A DNA stretch of 64,000 bases, from contig NW_001799011.1 of the NCBI RefSeq assembly GCF_000165425.1, positions 63,933-127,932 of the forward strand. Direction: 5' to 3'. Source of the DNA: Paramecium tetraurelia. Lineage: Eukaryota; Ciliophora; Oligohymenophorea; Peniculida; Parameciidae. The translations under genes were made by a program, and so were the position numbers. This document shows, one piece after another, positions 12,117 to 26,700 of the stretch. The notes beneath the pieces were generated by a model. The model saw only the letters and a list, made by a program, of their open reading frames with translations, did no database searches and had not been told where the DNA came from. Each line of letters starts with the position of its first letter. Within the stretch, counting starts at the first letter, position 1.

Positions 12117-15100
12117 TCACACAAAAATTAGACTTAAAATTATTAGGCCTGCGATTATTTCTCCATAAATATAAATTTCAACTACAATATTAATATTTTA
12201 TTTAATTTAGCAGTTTTATTTATATTAATCCCAAAAACACAGTTATACTTATGAACATTATTATTCTTCTTATATATTTGAACATTCTATTTGACATTTT
12301 TTTTTTGCTTCTATCCATTCACATTTATCTATTTATTGACATAATTCTTCTTTATATATAAATTCACATGAAATTTAACATTTCTATGATATTAATTTTA
12401 TGTACCTCATTCATAAATGTGCAATAAATTGGGGGGCATTCTTCTTAAGCTAAATAAGATTCACAGCTCTTAGAAATGCATTTATCTTTCACAATATCAT
12501 AACTACAGTATTTAGACTATTGTAGACAATCACAAGAATCAGAAATCTCTTCGCATGATAAACAAACAGAATCGCTTATTTCAACACAAAATTCAGATCC
12601 AATACGAGTTCCAGAACATGATTGCGATTACTGTACACTACTGCATTTATATTAAGTACAAAATTATTTATTATTATGAACTACCCAATGGCATGGCTTG
12701 GATGTGTAATTCCAATTATTACATTGAATTTCTTCAAAATTATCAGAACAATCAATTTATTCCTAACAAATATTTTCCTGGTAATTCGGTTCACATCCAT
12801 TTATAAGCACAATTTTCCATTAAATATTCATAGCATTATTTAGCTTAGCATGTCTAATTAAAATTACAAAACTGCTTATATTCTAAACATTGTTCCTATC
12901 CAAAATTTTAACAATTAAATTCTTCACACTTTCCAAAATTCTTATTCTCTTAACAAGGTTTATTATTAAATTTATATTTAGAACATTCATAGAAAAGGTT
13001 AGAGAATATCTTCACAATTTTAGGCTGGTAAACATTGATTAGAATGACTCCAATAACAAAATTGACTTTAATATAGATTTACCATCACATTAATCATAAA
13101 AATAATCCTAACACTTTTTTTGTTTGCACCAGTTAAATTTATGATATTTTATTAATATTGAACAATGCAATGATTTTATAATTTACATTTGTCAATATCT
13201 GTAATTTAAGTGCAATCATAAGTTTCAATAAACTTTCTGCATTTACATCCATCTGCCTAAAGTACACAATTTGGTTAATTTAAACACCCTTAATCACTTA
13301 GTGATTCATCAGAACAACCTTCATTTTAAGCAACTTAACATCCATATTAAAATTCATAATACTTACAAGAATCAATAGCATTTTTGCAAATTAATTGATT
13401 AGCTATAGGAAATTCTTCACATAAATAATTGTGTTTATTTAAATGCTAACATTTTTAATCATAATAACAATTTTCAATTTAAACACATCCAATAATATTT
13501 AATCCATTCAATTCACAACTTGTTTAATTCTTATTTGGAATTTCACATTTGAAATTCTATTCATTATAATAACAAGCCCCTTCTCTTATAATAGAGCATA
13601 CTTTTGGATTGACATTTGATGGTATTTAATCACAAGGAAGATAATAAGAATAATCCTCACATTGATATTTTTCATCATTTTTTTTGGTCCAAATGCAAGG
13701 ATAATTTTTAACATGAAGACATGCATATTGATTCAATCCCTCATGATTACATATTATTTAATCTAAGTCAACGAAATCACATCCATCTTTTATAAATCCA
13801 CATGGTTAATCTAATTTCAATTATGAACATAAATAAGAGGATAAATTTTTAAATTGACAAGAATTTTACTTATTATCAAGAGCAGGTTTTCCAAGTCTAC
13901 ATTTTCTTCTTGTAATATCCCAATAACAATTTTAAAATTTAATATTTAGACAAGCATCTTTATTTAATCCTTCCGTAATACATGTTACAGATGAATGATC
14001 CTGAATTTGAATGCAGAAATTCATATTTTAATCATATTTTACAATATCTCCATTATTAACTAAACCACATGCATTTTGATTAACTTCTTTCAGATATGAA
14101 GGCTAAAAAATAATTACTTCATTATCATCAATAAGTTAACACTAATTATTTTACCATCTACAGAATACTCCTTCCCTTATAATTTTTAAACAAGATGTAT
14201 AGCTAAGTTTTGAATCGCAATCATTTAATACTTATTTATCATAATTATCAAATTTATCAAATTTTACACAGCTTCCATAGTTTTATTCTGACTCAGTTCC
14301 CTCCAGAGTCTTCTTAACTTTAAATAATTTTACTTCCCAATAACAATCACTTACTTTTTACTATAAACATGAGTTAACATTAATATTATTTAAACAATTA
14401 TTCTAGGTTTAGTCTTACACAAATGCATTACATTAATTATCTTAAAATATACACATTTACCCTTATTTTACAATATTCATGCAAGCCCTCTAACTTCCAT
14501 TCTAAATTGTTATATCTTCACAATTCATTGAGGCTGAACTTCTCATTGAAATTAAACCATCTTTAACATCTCTACTTTCAAGATACATGCAATATTGATC
14601 TTATTCATTCCAAATGCAAGGTAAAGTAATCATCCTGTTACATTAATTGGGTGATTACAATTAATCACAAGATGTAGGTATGATAGAGTTGCATTTATGA
14701 TTAATTGAATCATAAATGCAAAATTTATCCGTTATAGAAATACAAGCAAGTAAACTTGAGTTCTAGATGTCATCGCATATAGAGTCTTAACTAACTGAAT
14801 AACTCTAACATTGATTATTAATCCACTAACATTGATATAAATATTAATTGAGACAATTTTCTATTGAACCTGCCTCTCTACAACATAAACTTTTATTTGG
14901 ATTAGTACATTTTTAAATTCCATAATTAGGATCATAACAATAATCAATAAATTGGCAATTTAGTTGTTGAATTGTTTATGTTAAGCATGCTATCCTATTG
15001 ATTCCTCTTTAACATATTATATCTTCTGTAAAAGGTACAATTTAACAAGATTATGTTTTAAAATCATAAATGCATCCCACATCTCGAGGAAATTCACAAA

Positions 15101-18100
15101 AAGAGTAGTGGTTGATATTTTTGATTTCTAGACATTCCATATATCTTATATCCATTAAATCACGGAACAAACATTGATTATCCACATATTAGCAGTACTG
15201 TCCTTCCTTTTAAATATTAATACATCCTATCTTGTTAATAGCTGATTCACATGTCAACAAATAATAATCAGATACTTAAATCTTCATACATTTATTCAAT
15301 TAAAAAACACACCCTTCTATTTATACTTGTTAGCATTAAATTATATTTATAGCATCCTCACAAAATTGAATATTGACCTTGCTAATTTTATAACATTGTC
15401 CATTAAAAACACAATTGCTCTAATCTAAAATACAAGCTAGCTTATTATAACCTTTTTATTCAGGATTTTTCTCAACACATCCAATTTGTTGAATACTCGA
15501 AGAATCAAATTTTATGCTTTTGCAACTGTATTGATAAGGATCAAATTCACAAGCAACATCTGTGGTCATAGCACATATAGCTCCTGAGTTTATATTTTAA
15601 ATAGATTCGCAAGGTGTATTTATAAAATCTTTTAAATCAACATTTATGCATTTTTTATTTTTATATTAGCAGTATTAAAATTGAGTTTTGATACTTATGC
15701 ATGCGTTTCTGTTTAGATTTTAATCGCAAGTTAAGTAGAACAATTATACACTCTATATTTATATGCAAGACTCCTTCCAAAAAATAAGAACATCCCTTAT
15801 AATTGCTTGAGAGTCCTTCATCAATATTTCTTAATTAAATTGCTCACAAGTCATTTTGTTAAAGGAATTTATGTTTGATAATGTATAGCTTTAAAAAATC
15901 GATTAATCATCAATATTATTGATTTTATCAAACGGCTTATATTCAGCACACAATTTTTTTCTTTTATCCTACAAGCAAGGAACATCTGAGCTTTAGGAAC
16001 AAGTATAAGGATTCGTTTATATTGGATTTTAGCAAATTTTAATATCAATTGATTTATCTAGTTGTTGACAACCATCAATTTCATTAAATTAACAGTATTG
16101 CCCCTTAGTTATAATGGCTAAACATTTGTTTTTATTTATTGAGTCTGTGCAAATTGAATATCCAAATGAACTTTCACACATCTTTTCGATTTCATTAAAT
16201 TGGCAAACCAATTCTTATGAATTAAAAATACAAGCTTTCCTATTGAACTAACTGCATGTCAACTATTGTTTTGACTTTTCCTCTAATAATTCACATTATT
16301 TTGTTTTACTATTAAAGCTACATGGATTTTTTTTATCTGCATAACATATTTTTGGATTAGTCAAATACTTAAACGATTATAAGGCACAATTAAAATCACT
16401 TGTCTCGTTGAATGTAGAACATTAATTATTTTAAAATTTGCATAATACATTATTCTATTGAGTGCATGCAAATGAATTTAATGTATTCAAGCAAAGATCA
16501 ATATCTGAAGGGTTAATGTATTAACATTTATTTTCCTTATATTCACAAAACTATTCTACTCTGTTTAAGCATGTGTATTTGTTTACCAAATTGTGAGCAG
16601 TCAGTCAATTTTATTTTTAGGTTATCAAAAACTACACATCTCTTTTAGATGACACTATAAATTAAACCTATTTAATCATCAAAAACGTAGCAAACTTTTA
16701 TTGAATAAGGGGCAAACCTAGTTTAAAGAATGTCAAAAACAGAAGTGAATTTGAAGTCTGAGCAAAAGCCTTGATTAAATTTGCATATTGCATCTTAATT
16801 CAAACAAGCTACTTCATTTAAATATGTTTAACAACCTTGATTAGTATTTGAGAAGGAAATGCATTTATTATTAATAAAGGCACAAGAATTCTTGGTTTTT
16901 GATAGACAAGCGTTTTTGTTTAATCCTTAAGTTTCACAATCATAAAATTAAGGTTCTAAAATTTGTCTACATTTGTGGTTGTTACCCAAAATGCAACTTT
17001 AATCACCTTCTATTTATGTACAAGTTTAAGCATTCATATGTGACACATCACTTTAGTTTTCTAAAAATTAAGTACAATTCATTTGATTATTAGAGAATTA
17101 AGCTAATTCACATCTTAATAAATTATCAGACCATACACATGGTGATAATTAGAAATTCAAGCAACCATATTTATTTAATCCATTACATTATTGTGGATTT
17201 GATTCAGTTTAACATATTTAAACATTCCATTTACATGATTCAACCATAGACAACATACATGTTGATTTATTTTTATAAAGTAAGCACTTCCCTTTCAATG
17301 GACTATATTTCTCACATAATTTACTCTCAGGATTAAACCAGCATAAATTCATTTAGTCTCTATTGCAACTTTCATAATTTAACTTTGAACACTCTATTTA
17401 ATCTGTTGTCGAAATAGCTGAAATGGTTTTACAAGTAAATTCATATTTCTTTTAATTGCATTTTAAAGATAGAGATTTCTGCCATTAACAATAAATATTT
17501 GTGGAAAAAGAGAGGCAAGCTTCTTTATTAAGATTTTCACATTAACTTATATTTTAGGCTATAGGATAGCATTTTTAATCGATTGAATTATACTACATTG
17601 CTAAACCAGTGCATCTTGCACAAGCCTATTAAGATACGGTTAACCCAATTAATTCCTTACAAGTAGAATGAGTGGCATCTTCGCATTTATCTGTGAATTT
17701 ACATGCTTAATCAACTAAGCCACAAGCCTTTTACTTATTAGCTCTGGTAAATGTGTTGACTTCATAACATAAATAATATTTATTTGAACAATCCTAATTT
17801 AATTAAGGATACAACATGCTACTCTTTTTTTAACAATATCCTAAAAAAATATAATCGCAACCACATTATTCGCATAAAACTTTACTATAACTTTTATCGC
17901 AATTACAAGGAATGGGCAAAATATTAGTGCATTTAATGCCATCAAATCTGCATTAATCTATAGCAAGTGCACATAAAATTGGCTAAGCATTAGATTCACT
18001 GATTTCATTACAAGAAAAACTAGATAATTAATTACTAGCGCTTTCACAGGTTTATTGATCTTCTTGGATACTCAAACATGAAGGACCTGGTTATTTTATC

Positions 18101-21100
18101 AAAGGTCCATTTTAACAAATGGCATTCGAGCTTTAACTTATAAAACAATTATTTGAAATGCTTGCGCAATTTGGTATCTTATGTTCATTGTTTTTTAATT
18201 AATTACAGCCTCCCTAATTTATATCAAAGAAGCATCCTACTTTATCTAATTACTAACATAGAGCTTATGAAAAAGATTAATGACAAACTCTACTGATATT
18301 TTTTATTAACATGCACCAAGGAGTAAAGGCATAATTATCCTATTAAGTACAATTATCTGAAAGAATTTGATCATATGGAGGTTCAAATTGGGTATCACAA
18401 AAATTTAATGATGTATCTCTTAAATTTTCTAAAGATACCTAAGCAGCTGTGTTTACTTAATCATTTGAAAAATCAATATAGGTCTCAACAATTTCAAAAG
18501 GATCTTCACTAAAACAAAATTCTTATTAAGAATAAGCACAAATTTAAACTCTACATGTTTCTGAAGGATTTTATATTGAGGTAAAGGTATATTCATAAAT
18601 TGTAAATAAAATTTATTATCTGCAGGAATAGTTTTTTTATGCCCAAGAACTGTTCACAATAATATTTGGTTTATTCCTTTAATACAAATTTGAATTGGCC
18701 TAGAAGACTTCTGTAGGGCAAGTATTCACTTCTTCTACATTTGGACAAGTACTACTTTCTTAGGCTTTTGATCTCCCAGTCTCAAAATAATCAACTAATA
18801 GTTTATAAACCTAACATGTATATTCTTTCCAATAACAATATTTTTCAAATCTACATTTTTAAAAATTTTCCTTTTCTTGAGAACATTCTTTCTCCTCAAA
18901 TACTTCTGTTAAATTAGGACTTATAGAAGCACATGAAATTTTGTTATGATGGATTTTATTTTTGGAATAGTTGAATAATTATGTGCAAGTCATAGTTTGT
19001 TCTACATTGAATGGTTGACATTATAGAGTGCTTTCATTAAAAACACATGCAACTGGTATTTTCATACAGACTTCAATATTGATCAAATTAGAAGTATTAC
19101 ATTATGACTATTCATCTTCAAAAATCTTGCATAATTGATCATTTTAATCATAAAAGCAAGGAGTACCTCTTGTTAAATATAAACAAGCATATTAATTCAA
19201 TTAATATTGATCACAACTAAGATTATTAATAGTTTCATCCATTTTCATACATTTTTTTGTTTCTTTGTTATAAAAATATCCAGCTCCTGAAATCAATAAA
19301 CAAGCTTTTTGATTATAAAGATGATTTACATTATTATTTGAATTTTCAAATTCTTAAGATGTTTTTGGGATAAACACTTAACATTAATATTTAACATCAT
19401 CCCACATACATGCCTCTTTTACTACTTGTACACATAGAATTTTGTTTAACTAATCACTACATTTGAGTTCTCCAATTTCTGTTTAATTTTCATAACATTT
19501 TAAAGCAGATGTATCCCATCTACAATTTCCATTTGTGTTATTATAACATACTCTGTTATTTGCATTCCTTGCTGAAACATCGCAACTATCAAATAAGGTT
19601 TCTGATTTTATGCAAGTTTTATCCTATTCAGAATATTCGCAAAGTTAACTAGGCCCGCTAATATATTTGCATACTGAATCGGAGACTAATCCTTTTTGAT
19701 TAAAGTAATCACAATCAACATCTGAGGGTGCTTAAATACATAAATCTTCATCATAAGAAAAAAAACAGTTTAATTTTTTACTCTCCATGCAAGTCTTAAT
19801 ATTTAAATTATTATTACAGGTCTAAATTTCGCCTATTTCATCTTAAGATATTGTGGTACATTTTAAATTAGCTAAGTCCCATTTACAAAAGTTGTTCCCG
19901 GTATATCTAGTGCATAAATTTTTATTTCCATAAGCATCTTCACATTCAGCAAATGGAAATTAAGAAGTAATAGTCAGTAATTTACATCTTTTTATATTCA
20001 TATCATAAGAGAAATATTTTTATTTATTATAGATTGTTAACATCGCTTCTATTGCTAAGCAGGAATATTCATTTAAAATTATAGGATACTAGGTCAGAAT
20101 CATTAAATTTTTAATTTTGGAAAATTTAAGATTCAAGCAAGCATCTCCATTATAATAACAAAGTTAAGAAGTTGACCATTCAATCATATGGCAGGAATTA
20201 ATATTCATTGATGTACAAGGTAACTTATTATCATTATAGAATTATTTAACCAAATTTGAATCAGAAATATCAACCTGTTAGAGAGTTAATTCTTAGCACT
20301 TAAGATCATAGAAATAACAATAATCACCTAAATTTTTACTTGAAAACCTACTACAAGAATTAGCATTTATTCCAATTAATTTCTTATCAGTGCAACATTT
20401 GGTTGTACATGGTTCATTATAGAGTTTGCAGCTATTTTAAATAAAATCAAAGCTGCAATATTCTGGAGTTTCTAAATTTATTGATGCACAAACATTTGGA
20501 TTAACAATTGTTTTTAAATACCCAAATTCTTAGCAATATTTATTATCGACAGAAATTTAAGTGCAAGAATTGGTTGTAAAAGACCAAGCACATAATTATC
20601 CTTTAGTAATAATTGATGAGCATTCAATTTTTGTTATGAATTTAGTGTTGCATAGTTATGAAGAATTGTATATTATTTTTATTATTGAAGAATTAGCCTA
20701 CTGATTATTAGAATTATCATTGATAATATCAATTTCTTATGCTTTAATACATTGTACTTTATCATAATAACATTTATCAACAGATAATTCACAACCAAAC
20801 TTGTTCAATCCCTTTGTATAGCATTTTGTGAATTTTTAAATATTATTAACACATCCTTTTAAATTTTCAAGATACCTGCATGGTTCATTTTGAAATGAAG
20901 CTAAAGCACAAGCCTAATAGTTTGAATACGATAGATGTAAACATGGTACATCTGCTATATCGCTTCTTTTAGATAAATATACACATTATTCTTGAAACCA
21001 TCTGCATGGAGTTTATTCAGTAGTGATAGAACCGCACATTACTTTATTAAGCCCGAGAGAAAAAGTATCACATTTGATTGTATTCAATAACTGTTTTATT

Positions 21101-22710
21101 AATTTATCATCAGAATTTACTAAGATAGATGTGCATTACTGTTTATTTTTATCAAAATAGCATCCTATATTATCATTTTCATAAATTTAGGAGCATGAAT
21201 TTGGATTAGCATATCCTAAACTTTCACAAGTTGTTAATTACTATACTATAACTACGAATTGACATCCATTAACAGTCCATTAACATGTTTCTTTAGAGTT
21301 TAAAATACTTACACATCCAAATTAATTAAGAAATGGAGTGTTACATTAATCATTAATTGAACTTTTAATGCATACATTATTAATATGGTCATATTTACAC
21401 AAAACATTTGGTTTTGAAATTGCTTAACAAACATTTCCATTCATTTTTATAGATGAATTTTTTACATATAAAGGGCAATCAATATTTTAATTAATAAATA
21501 ATTCTTAACAATTATTTCCATTCCATAGACAAAATTAAGAATTTGTCTTCAAATTAACACAAGCCTTTTCATTTAAATCCATATTACATTTATAATATGT
21601 AAGATCATCTTAATTTAATTATTAACAAATCCCATTTTAGAAAGAACAATTTTATGATGTTATTTTAAGGCATGCTTTCTTTGATAATCCAGGAGTATTG
21701 CATCCTAATCCATTTATTTCATGCATTTCAATACTTTTACATTTTTTTTATTTTTCATCAAACATACAAAGATACTATGATGATGCACAAACTAAACAAT
21801 TGACTTCATTTTTTGTTTAGCATTTAAATTCATTTTATTTATATATTCTACATGATGAATCTATCCATTCACATAATAATTATTGTTAATTATGCTTCAT
21901 TGCAGATATACAAGCATTTTTATTTAATTAATTGCATGAAAAAACTTACTTTGGTTCAATTGATTTGCATTGATCATCTAAAAAAACACCTAATTTTATG
22001 ATAATGTGAAATATTACAATATTAATCCTCTGTTATTATAGAAAGACATGCTTAATCATTTAATCCTGGTTGATTACAAGTTATCGTTGATAATTGATCT
22101 ATTCTTACTTCAACACATCTATAATCTCCTTCTAATCCTGAGTTCATGCCTTAATTACAAGATATTTTACATAATCCAGATTTAAGTTATTAGCAAGTAT
22201 ACGGAGTGACAGCAATGTCATGATAATCGCATAATAGTGTATTTTTAATTGTACTTTCTTTTAGCAATTCACATTTATTATTCCAAGAACATTTTTATTT
22301 TTATACACTCATACATGCTAATTTATTAACTCTATCTGAGCAACTTAACTTTTATATTTCATCGAAATATATGGTTTGGCAAATTCCAAAAAATGCACCT
22401 ATTCTTAATGATGTTTCTTACAATAAATATATTCACCATAGTTGTTTGTCAATTAATTAATGCATGCTTCCTTATTTAAATATTTTGAACAACCCAAATT
22501 TTATTATATAGTCTCTAAGCATTTCCCTAGGTATAGTATATATTAACCTAAAATTGAGATTGATAAAATACATTTAAAGGAGCTAGCCTTTGAAACACAT
22601 TAGGTAGAGGAGTTTGGATAATAATTACAATTATTGTTTGCAGTGATCATTGGTAAATAGCAAATGACATAAAATAACGCTATAAGTTGACCATAAGAAA
22701 TTTATCTCAT
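12117..22710 (-). CDS. Giant Cys-rich GPI-anchored surface-antigen-like protein (paralogue 2)
   Basis: About 10.6 kb. The start at 22710 gives a signal peptide (MRQISYGQLIALFYVICYLP) followed by NNNCNYYPNSS and Cys-rich units. The C-terminus is hydrophobic (GEIIAGLIILSLIFV) directly before TGA at 12117, a GPI-type tail. Long blocks are nearly identical to paralogue 3 while others are clearly diverged. Against paralogue 3 it has single extra bases in homopolymers near 12993-12996 and 13056-13061. The first turns the shared frame into an early TGA. So either the copy is damaged or the assembly has indels there. One CNC/SYSK unit lies near 17880-17960. Function is inferred as a cell-surface coat protein. 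Confidence 0.7.
12450..14545 (-). repeat. Near-identical block, paralogue 2 copy (C-terminal fifth)
   Basis: Matches 24120-26205 with rare differences, apart from a diverged island at about 12650-12850. Identity stops abruptly near 14545. Confidence 0.85.
16800..17350 (-). repeat. Three-way shared block, paralogue 2 copy
   Basis: Matches 5870-6410 and 28450-29035 with scattered substitutions. The sequences flanking it on the 3' side (17350-17395) differ from paralogue 3. Confidence 0.85.
17395..18175 (-). repeat. Near-identical block shared with 29068-29850
   Basis: Second long block of near identity between paralogues 2 and 3, bounded by diverged sequence on both sides. Confidence 0.85.
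18885..19640 (-). repeat. Near-identical block shared with 30605-31335
   Basis: Third block of near identity between paralogues 2 and 3; only a handful of substitutions seen by eye. Confidence 0.85.
20865..22580 (-). repeat. Near-identical N-terminal block shared with 32595-34300
   Basis: Fourth block between paralogues 2 and 3. It includes the mature N-terminus and fades just before the signal-peptide codons. A few short patches inside it differ more. Confidence 0.85.
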
Positions 22711-23786
22711 AATCAATACCTTTTTTTGATATAAAAATAATTAATGAACTTTATAAATAGAATTCACATATCAGTTCATCCTAAAACCAATCATTTAATG
22801 TAAAGTTCATTTTAATTTAAATACAGAAATAAGGTTATTTTACTTATTTTTGTAAGTGCCTTTTTTTATTAATTTTATATTTTTCTACATAAATATTTTT
22901 TAATTATTTTCTAATTAAAATCTGTGTTCCAATCAACTTAAATAAACCTTCAATTAAGAATTAAAATTTCTATTATTTTCTTAAAAATTATGAGTTTTAT
23001 AAAGAAAAAAGTAAATATTAATTTTTTATATTTGGAGCAGGGTTTATACGAAAGGTTTTTTAAAGCAACTTTAGGAAATTATGTGAGAAGAAAATATTTT
23101 CTTATTACTTACCCTGAGTGATATTCCATGAATCCATCTTTTCATTATGCATTAAAAATGCTAATCCTTTTCTTTAATAAACACCTAAAAACAACTATTT
23201 ACTTTTGTAATGCAATGCACTTTTCCATAACTATTTAAAATCTTTCGAAGAAGATTTTAATATTTTTTCAAACATTTGGCAAACGATAATTGTATTTTGA
23301 TACTATAATCATTGCTAATTAATTTACTTTAAATTATATAGACAATTTATTTATGATAAAAATAATAATAAATTTGTTGATTTAGATAACTATTTTAAAT
23401 TCTTTTTTCGTTTTTGCAACTAATACAAAAATTGTTTTCGAATAAATAGGAAGAACTAATTAATGATAATATTTCTACTCCACAAAATTTTGAAATATAT
23501 TAAAATAATCAAAGTAGGCAAAAAAAAAGATCTATTTTTAGTGGCAAAAACTTTTATTGAGAAGGAAAGAAAGAAAATAAAAGATTATTCTAAGGTCGAC
23601 TTAAAACAAAAACGGATCTGTTAGTCTCCAAATACATCTATAAGAATATATAAAACTGGAGCAAATAGCCCTAAAAAATCTAGTATTGATGAAAAATATC
23701 AGCTATTTAATGCCAAATAAACTATATAAATAAATTAAAAATCTTATATAAAATTAAATCATGCATTGAACCTTAATTAAGTATTT
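22711..23786. other. 1.08 kb AT-rich spacer, no supported gene
   Basis: Lies between giant paralogues 2 and 3. It must hold the promoter of paralogue 2 and the 3' flank of paralogue 3. I see only a 42-codon open frame (22990-23121, plus strand) without recognisable features. Confidence 0.6.
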
Positions 23787-26700
23787 TCATACAAATATTA
23801 GGTTTAAAATTATTAGACTGGTAATTATTTCTCCCAAACTCTAAATTTCTCTAATAATTAGATCATCTTGTTTTTTTTTTTAGCACTTTTATTCATCTTA
23901 ATCCCAAGAGCATAGATATACTAATAAACATTTTTGTTCTTCTTATATGTATGAACATTATTTTTAGCATTAGTTATATTTTTCTACCCATTCACATTAT
24001 TTTATCTATTGACATTAATCCTCCATTTATAAAAATTCGCAAGATGTTTAGCATTACTATAATTATTAATTTTATGTACCTATTTTACAAATGTGCAAAA
24101 ATTTGAAGGACATTCTTCTTAAGTTAAATAAGATTCACAGCTCTTAGAAATGCATTTATCTTTCACGATATCATAACTACAATATTTAGACTATTGTAGA
24201 CAATCACAAGAATCAGAAATCTCTTCACATGATAAACAAAGTGAATCGCTTATTTCAACACAATATTCAGATCCAATACGAGTTCCAGAACATGATTGCG
24301 ATTATTGTAAACTACTGCATTTATATTAAGTACAAATTTATAGGCTATTATTAATTACCCAATGACATGGCTTGGAGTTGTAGTATTAACCATTACATTG
24401 AACCCTTTCAACAAAGTTAGAACAATCAATTTATTCATAACAAACACTTAACTTTTTATTCCATTCACACCCATTTATAATACAATTTTCCATTAAATAA
24501 TCAGAGCATTATTTAATTTAGCATGTCTTATTAAAGGTACAGAATTGTTGATATTCTAAACATTGTTCTTATCCAAAATTTTAACAATTAAATTCTTCAC
24601 ACTTTCCAAAATTCTTATTCTCTTAACAAGGTTTATTATTAAATTTATATTTAGAACATTCATAGAAAGGTTAGAGAATATCTTCACAATTTTAGGCTGG
24701 TAAACATTGATTAGAATGACTCCAATAACAAATTGACTTTAATATAGATTTACCATCACATTAATCAGAAAAATAATCCTAACACTTTTTTAGTGTGCAT
24801 AGTTAAATTTATGATATTTGTTAATATTGAACAATGCAATGATTTTATAATTTACATTTGTCAATATCTGTAATTTAAGTGCAATCATAAGTTTCAATAA
24901 ACTTTCTGCATTTACATCCATCTGCCTAAAGTACACAATTTGGTTAATTTAAACACCCTTAATCACTTAGTGATTCATCAGAACAACCTTCATTTTAAGC
25001 AACTTAACATCCATATTAAAATTCATAATACTTACAAGAATCAATAGCATTTTTGCAAATGAATTGATTAGCTATAGGAAATTCTTCACATAAATAATTG
25101 TTTTTATTTAAATGCTAACATTTTTAATCATAATAACAATTTTCAATTTAAACACATCCAATAATATTTAATCCATTCAATTCACAACTTGTTTAATTCT
25201 TATTTGGAATTTCACATTTGAAATTCTATTCATTATAATAACAGGCCCCTTCTCTTATAATAGAGCATACTTTTGAATTGACATTTGATGGTATTTAATC
25301 ACAAGGAAGATAATAAGAATAATCCTCACATTGATATTTTTCATCATTTTATTTGGTCCAAATGCAAGGATAATTTTTAACATGAAGGCATGCATATTGA
25401 TTCAATCCCTCATGATTACATGTTATTTAATCTAAGTCAACGAAATCACATCCATCTTTTATAAATCCACATGGTTAATCTAATTTCAATTATGAACATA
25501 AATAAGAAGATAAATTTTTAAATTGACAAGAATTTTACTTATTATCAAGAGCAGGTTTTCCAAGTCTACATTTTCTTCTTGTAATATCCCAATAACAATT
25601 TTAAAATTTAATATTTAGACAAGCATCTTTATTTAATCCTTCCGTAACACATGTTACAGATGAATGATCCTGAATTTGAATGCAGAAATTCATATTTTAA
25701 TCATATTTTACAATATCTCCATTATTAACTAAACCACATGCATTGTGATTAACTTCTTTCAGAGATGAAGGCTAAAAAATAATTACTTCATTATCATCAA
25801 TAAGTTAACACTAATTATTTTACCATCTACAGAATACTCCTTCCCTTATAATTTTTAAACAAGATGTATAGCTAAGTTTTGAATCGCAATCATTTAATAC
25901 TTATTTATCATAATTATCAAATTTATCAAATTTTACACAGCTTCCATAGTTTTATTCTGACTCAGTTCCCTCCAGAGTCTTCTTAACTTTAAATAATTTT
26001 ACTTCCCAATAACAATCACTTACTTTTTACTATAAACATGAGTTAACATTAATATTATTTAAACAATTATTCTAGGTTTAGTCTTACACAAATGCATTAC
26101 ATTAATTATCTTAAAATATACACATTTACCCTTATTTTACAATATTCATGCAAGCCCTCTAACTTCCATTCTAAATTGTTATATCTTCACAATTCATTGA
26201 GCTTGAACTCATTTGACCAAATTGAGCCTCTTAAATTTCAAGATACATGCAATATTGTTCCATTTCATTCCAAATGCAAGGTAAACTAATCATTCTGCTA
26301 CATTAATTTCTTGATTACATTTCTTCACAAGTTGTGGGTTAGATAGTTTTGCAAATAAATTTTTTTGCATCTATTGGGTCTTTTGAAAGATTACAATTTT
26401 CGATTTAATTACAAACAGCTACACTTGCATACTCTAAGTCATCACATTCTACTGATGTTGCATTAATTGAAGAACTTTAGCAAGTATTGTTCTACCACTA
26501 ACATTTGCAATAACTTTAAAATAAACATGTTTCTATTGAATTTGCTCGTCTGCAAGCTTCATTTTAAGACCCACATTACTCATCAATTTAGTTAGGTCCA
26601 AAACAATAATCAAGATATGAACAATTTTTTAAATCTTTATTTATTAATTTTAGACAAGCTTTTCGATTAATACCTTACGAACATGTTAGATTATATAAAT

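Noticed and set aside
22990-23121. 42-codon plus-strand ORF (MSFIKKKVNINFLYLEQGLY)
   Set aside because: Too short, no introns or recognisable features, lies in an AT-rich spacer; chance ORF cannot be excluded.
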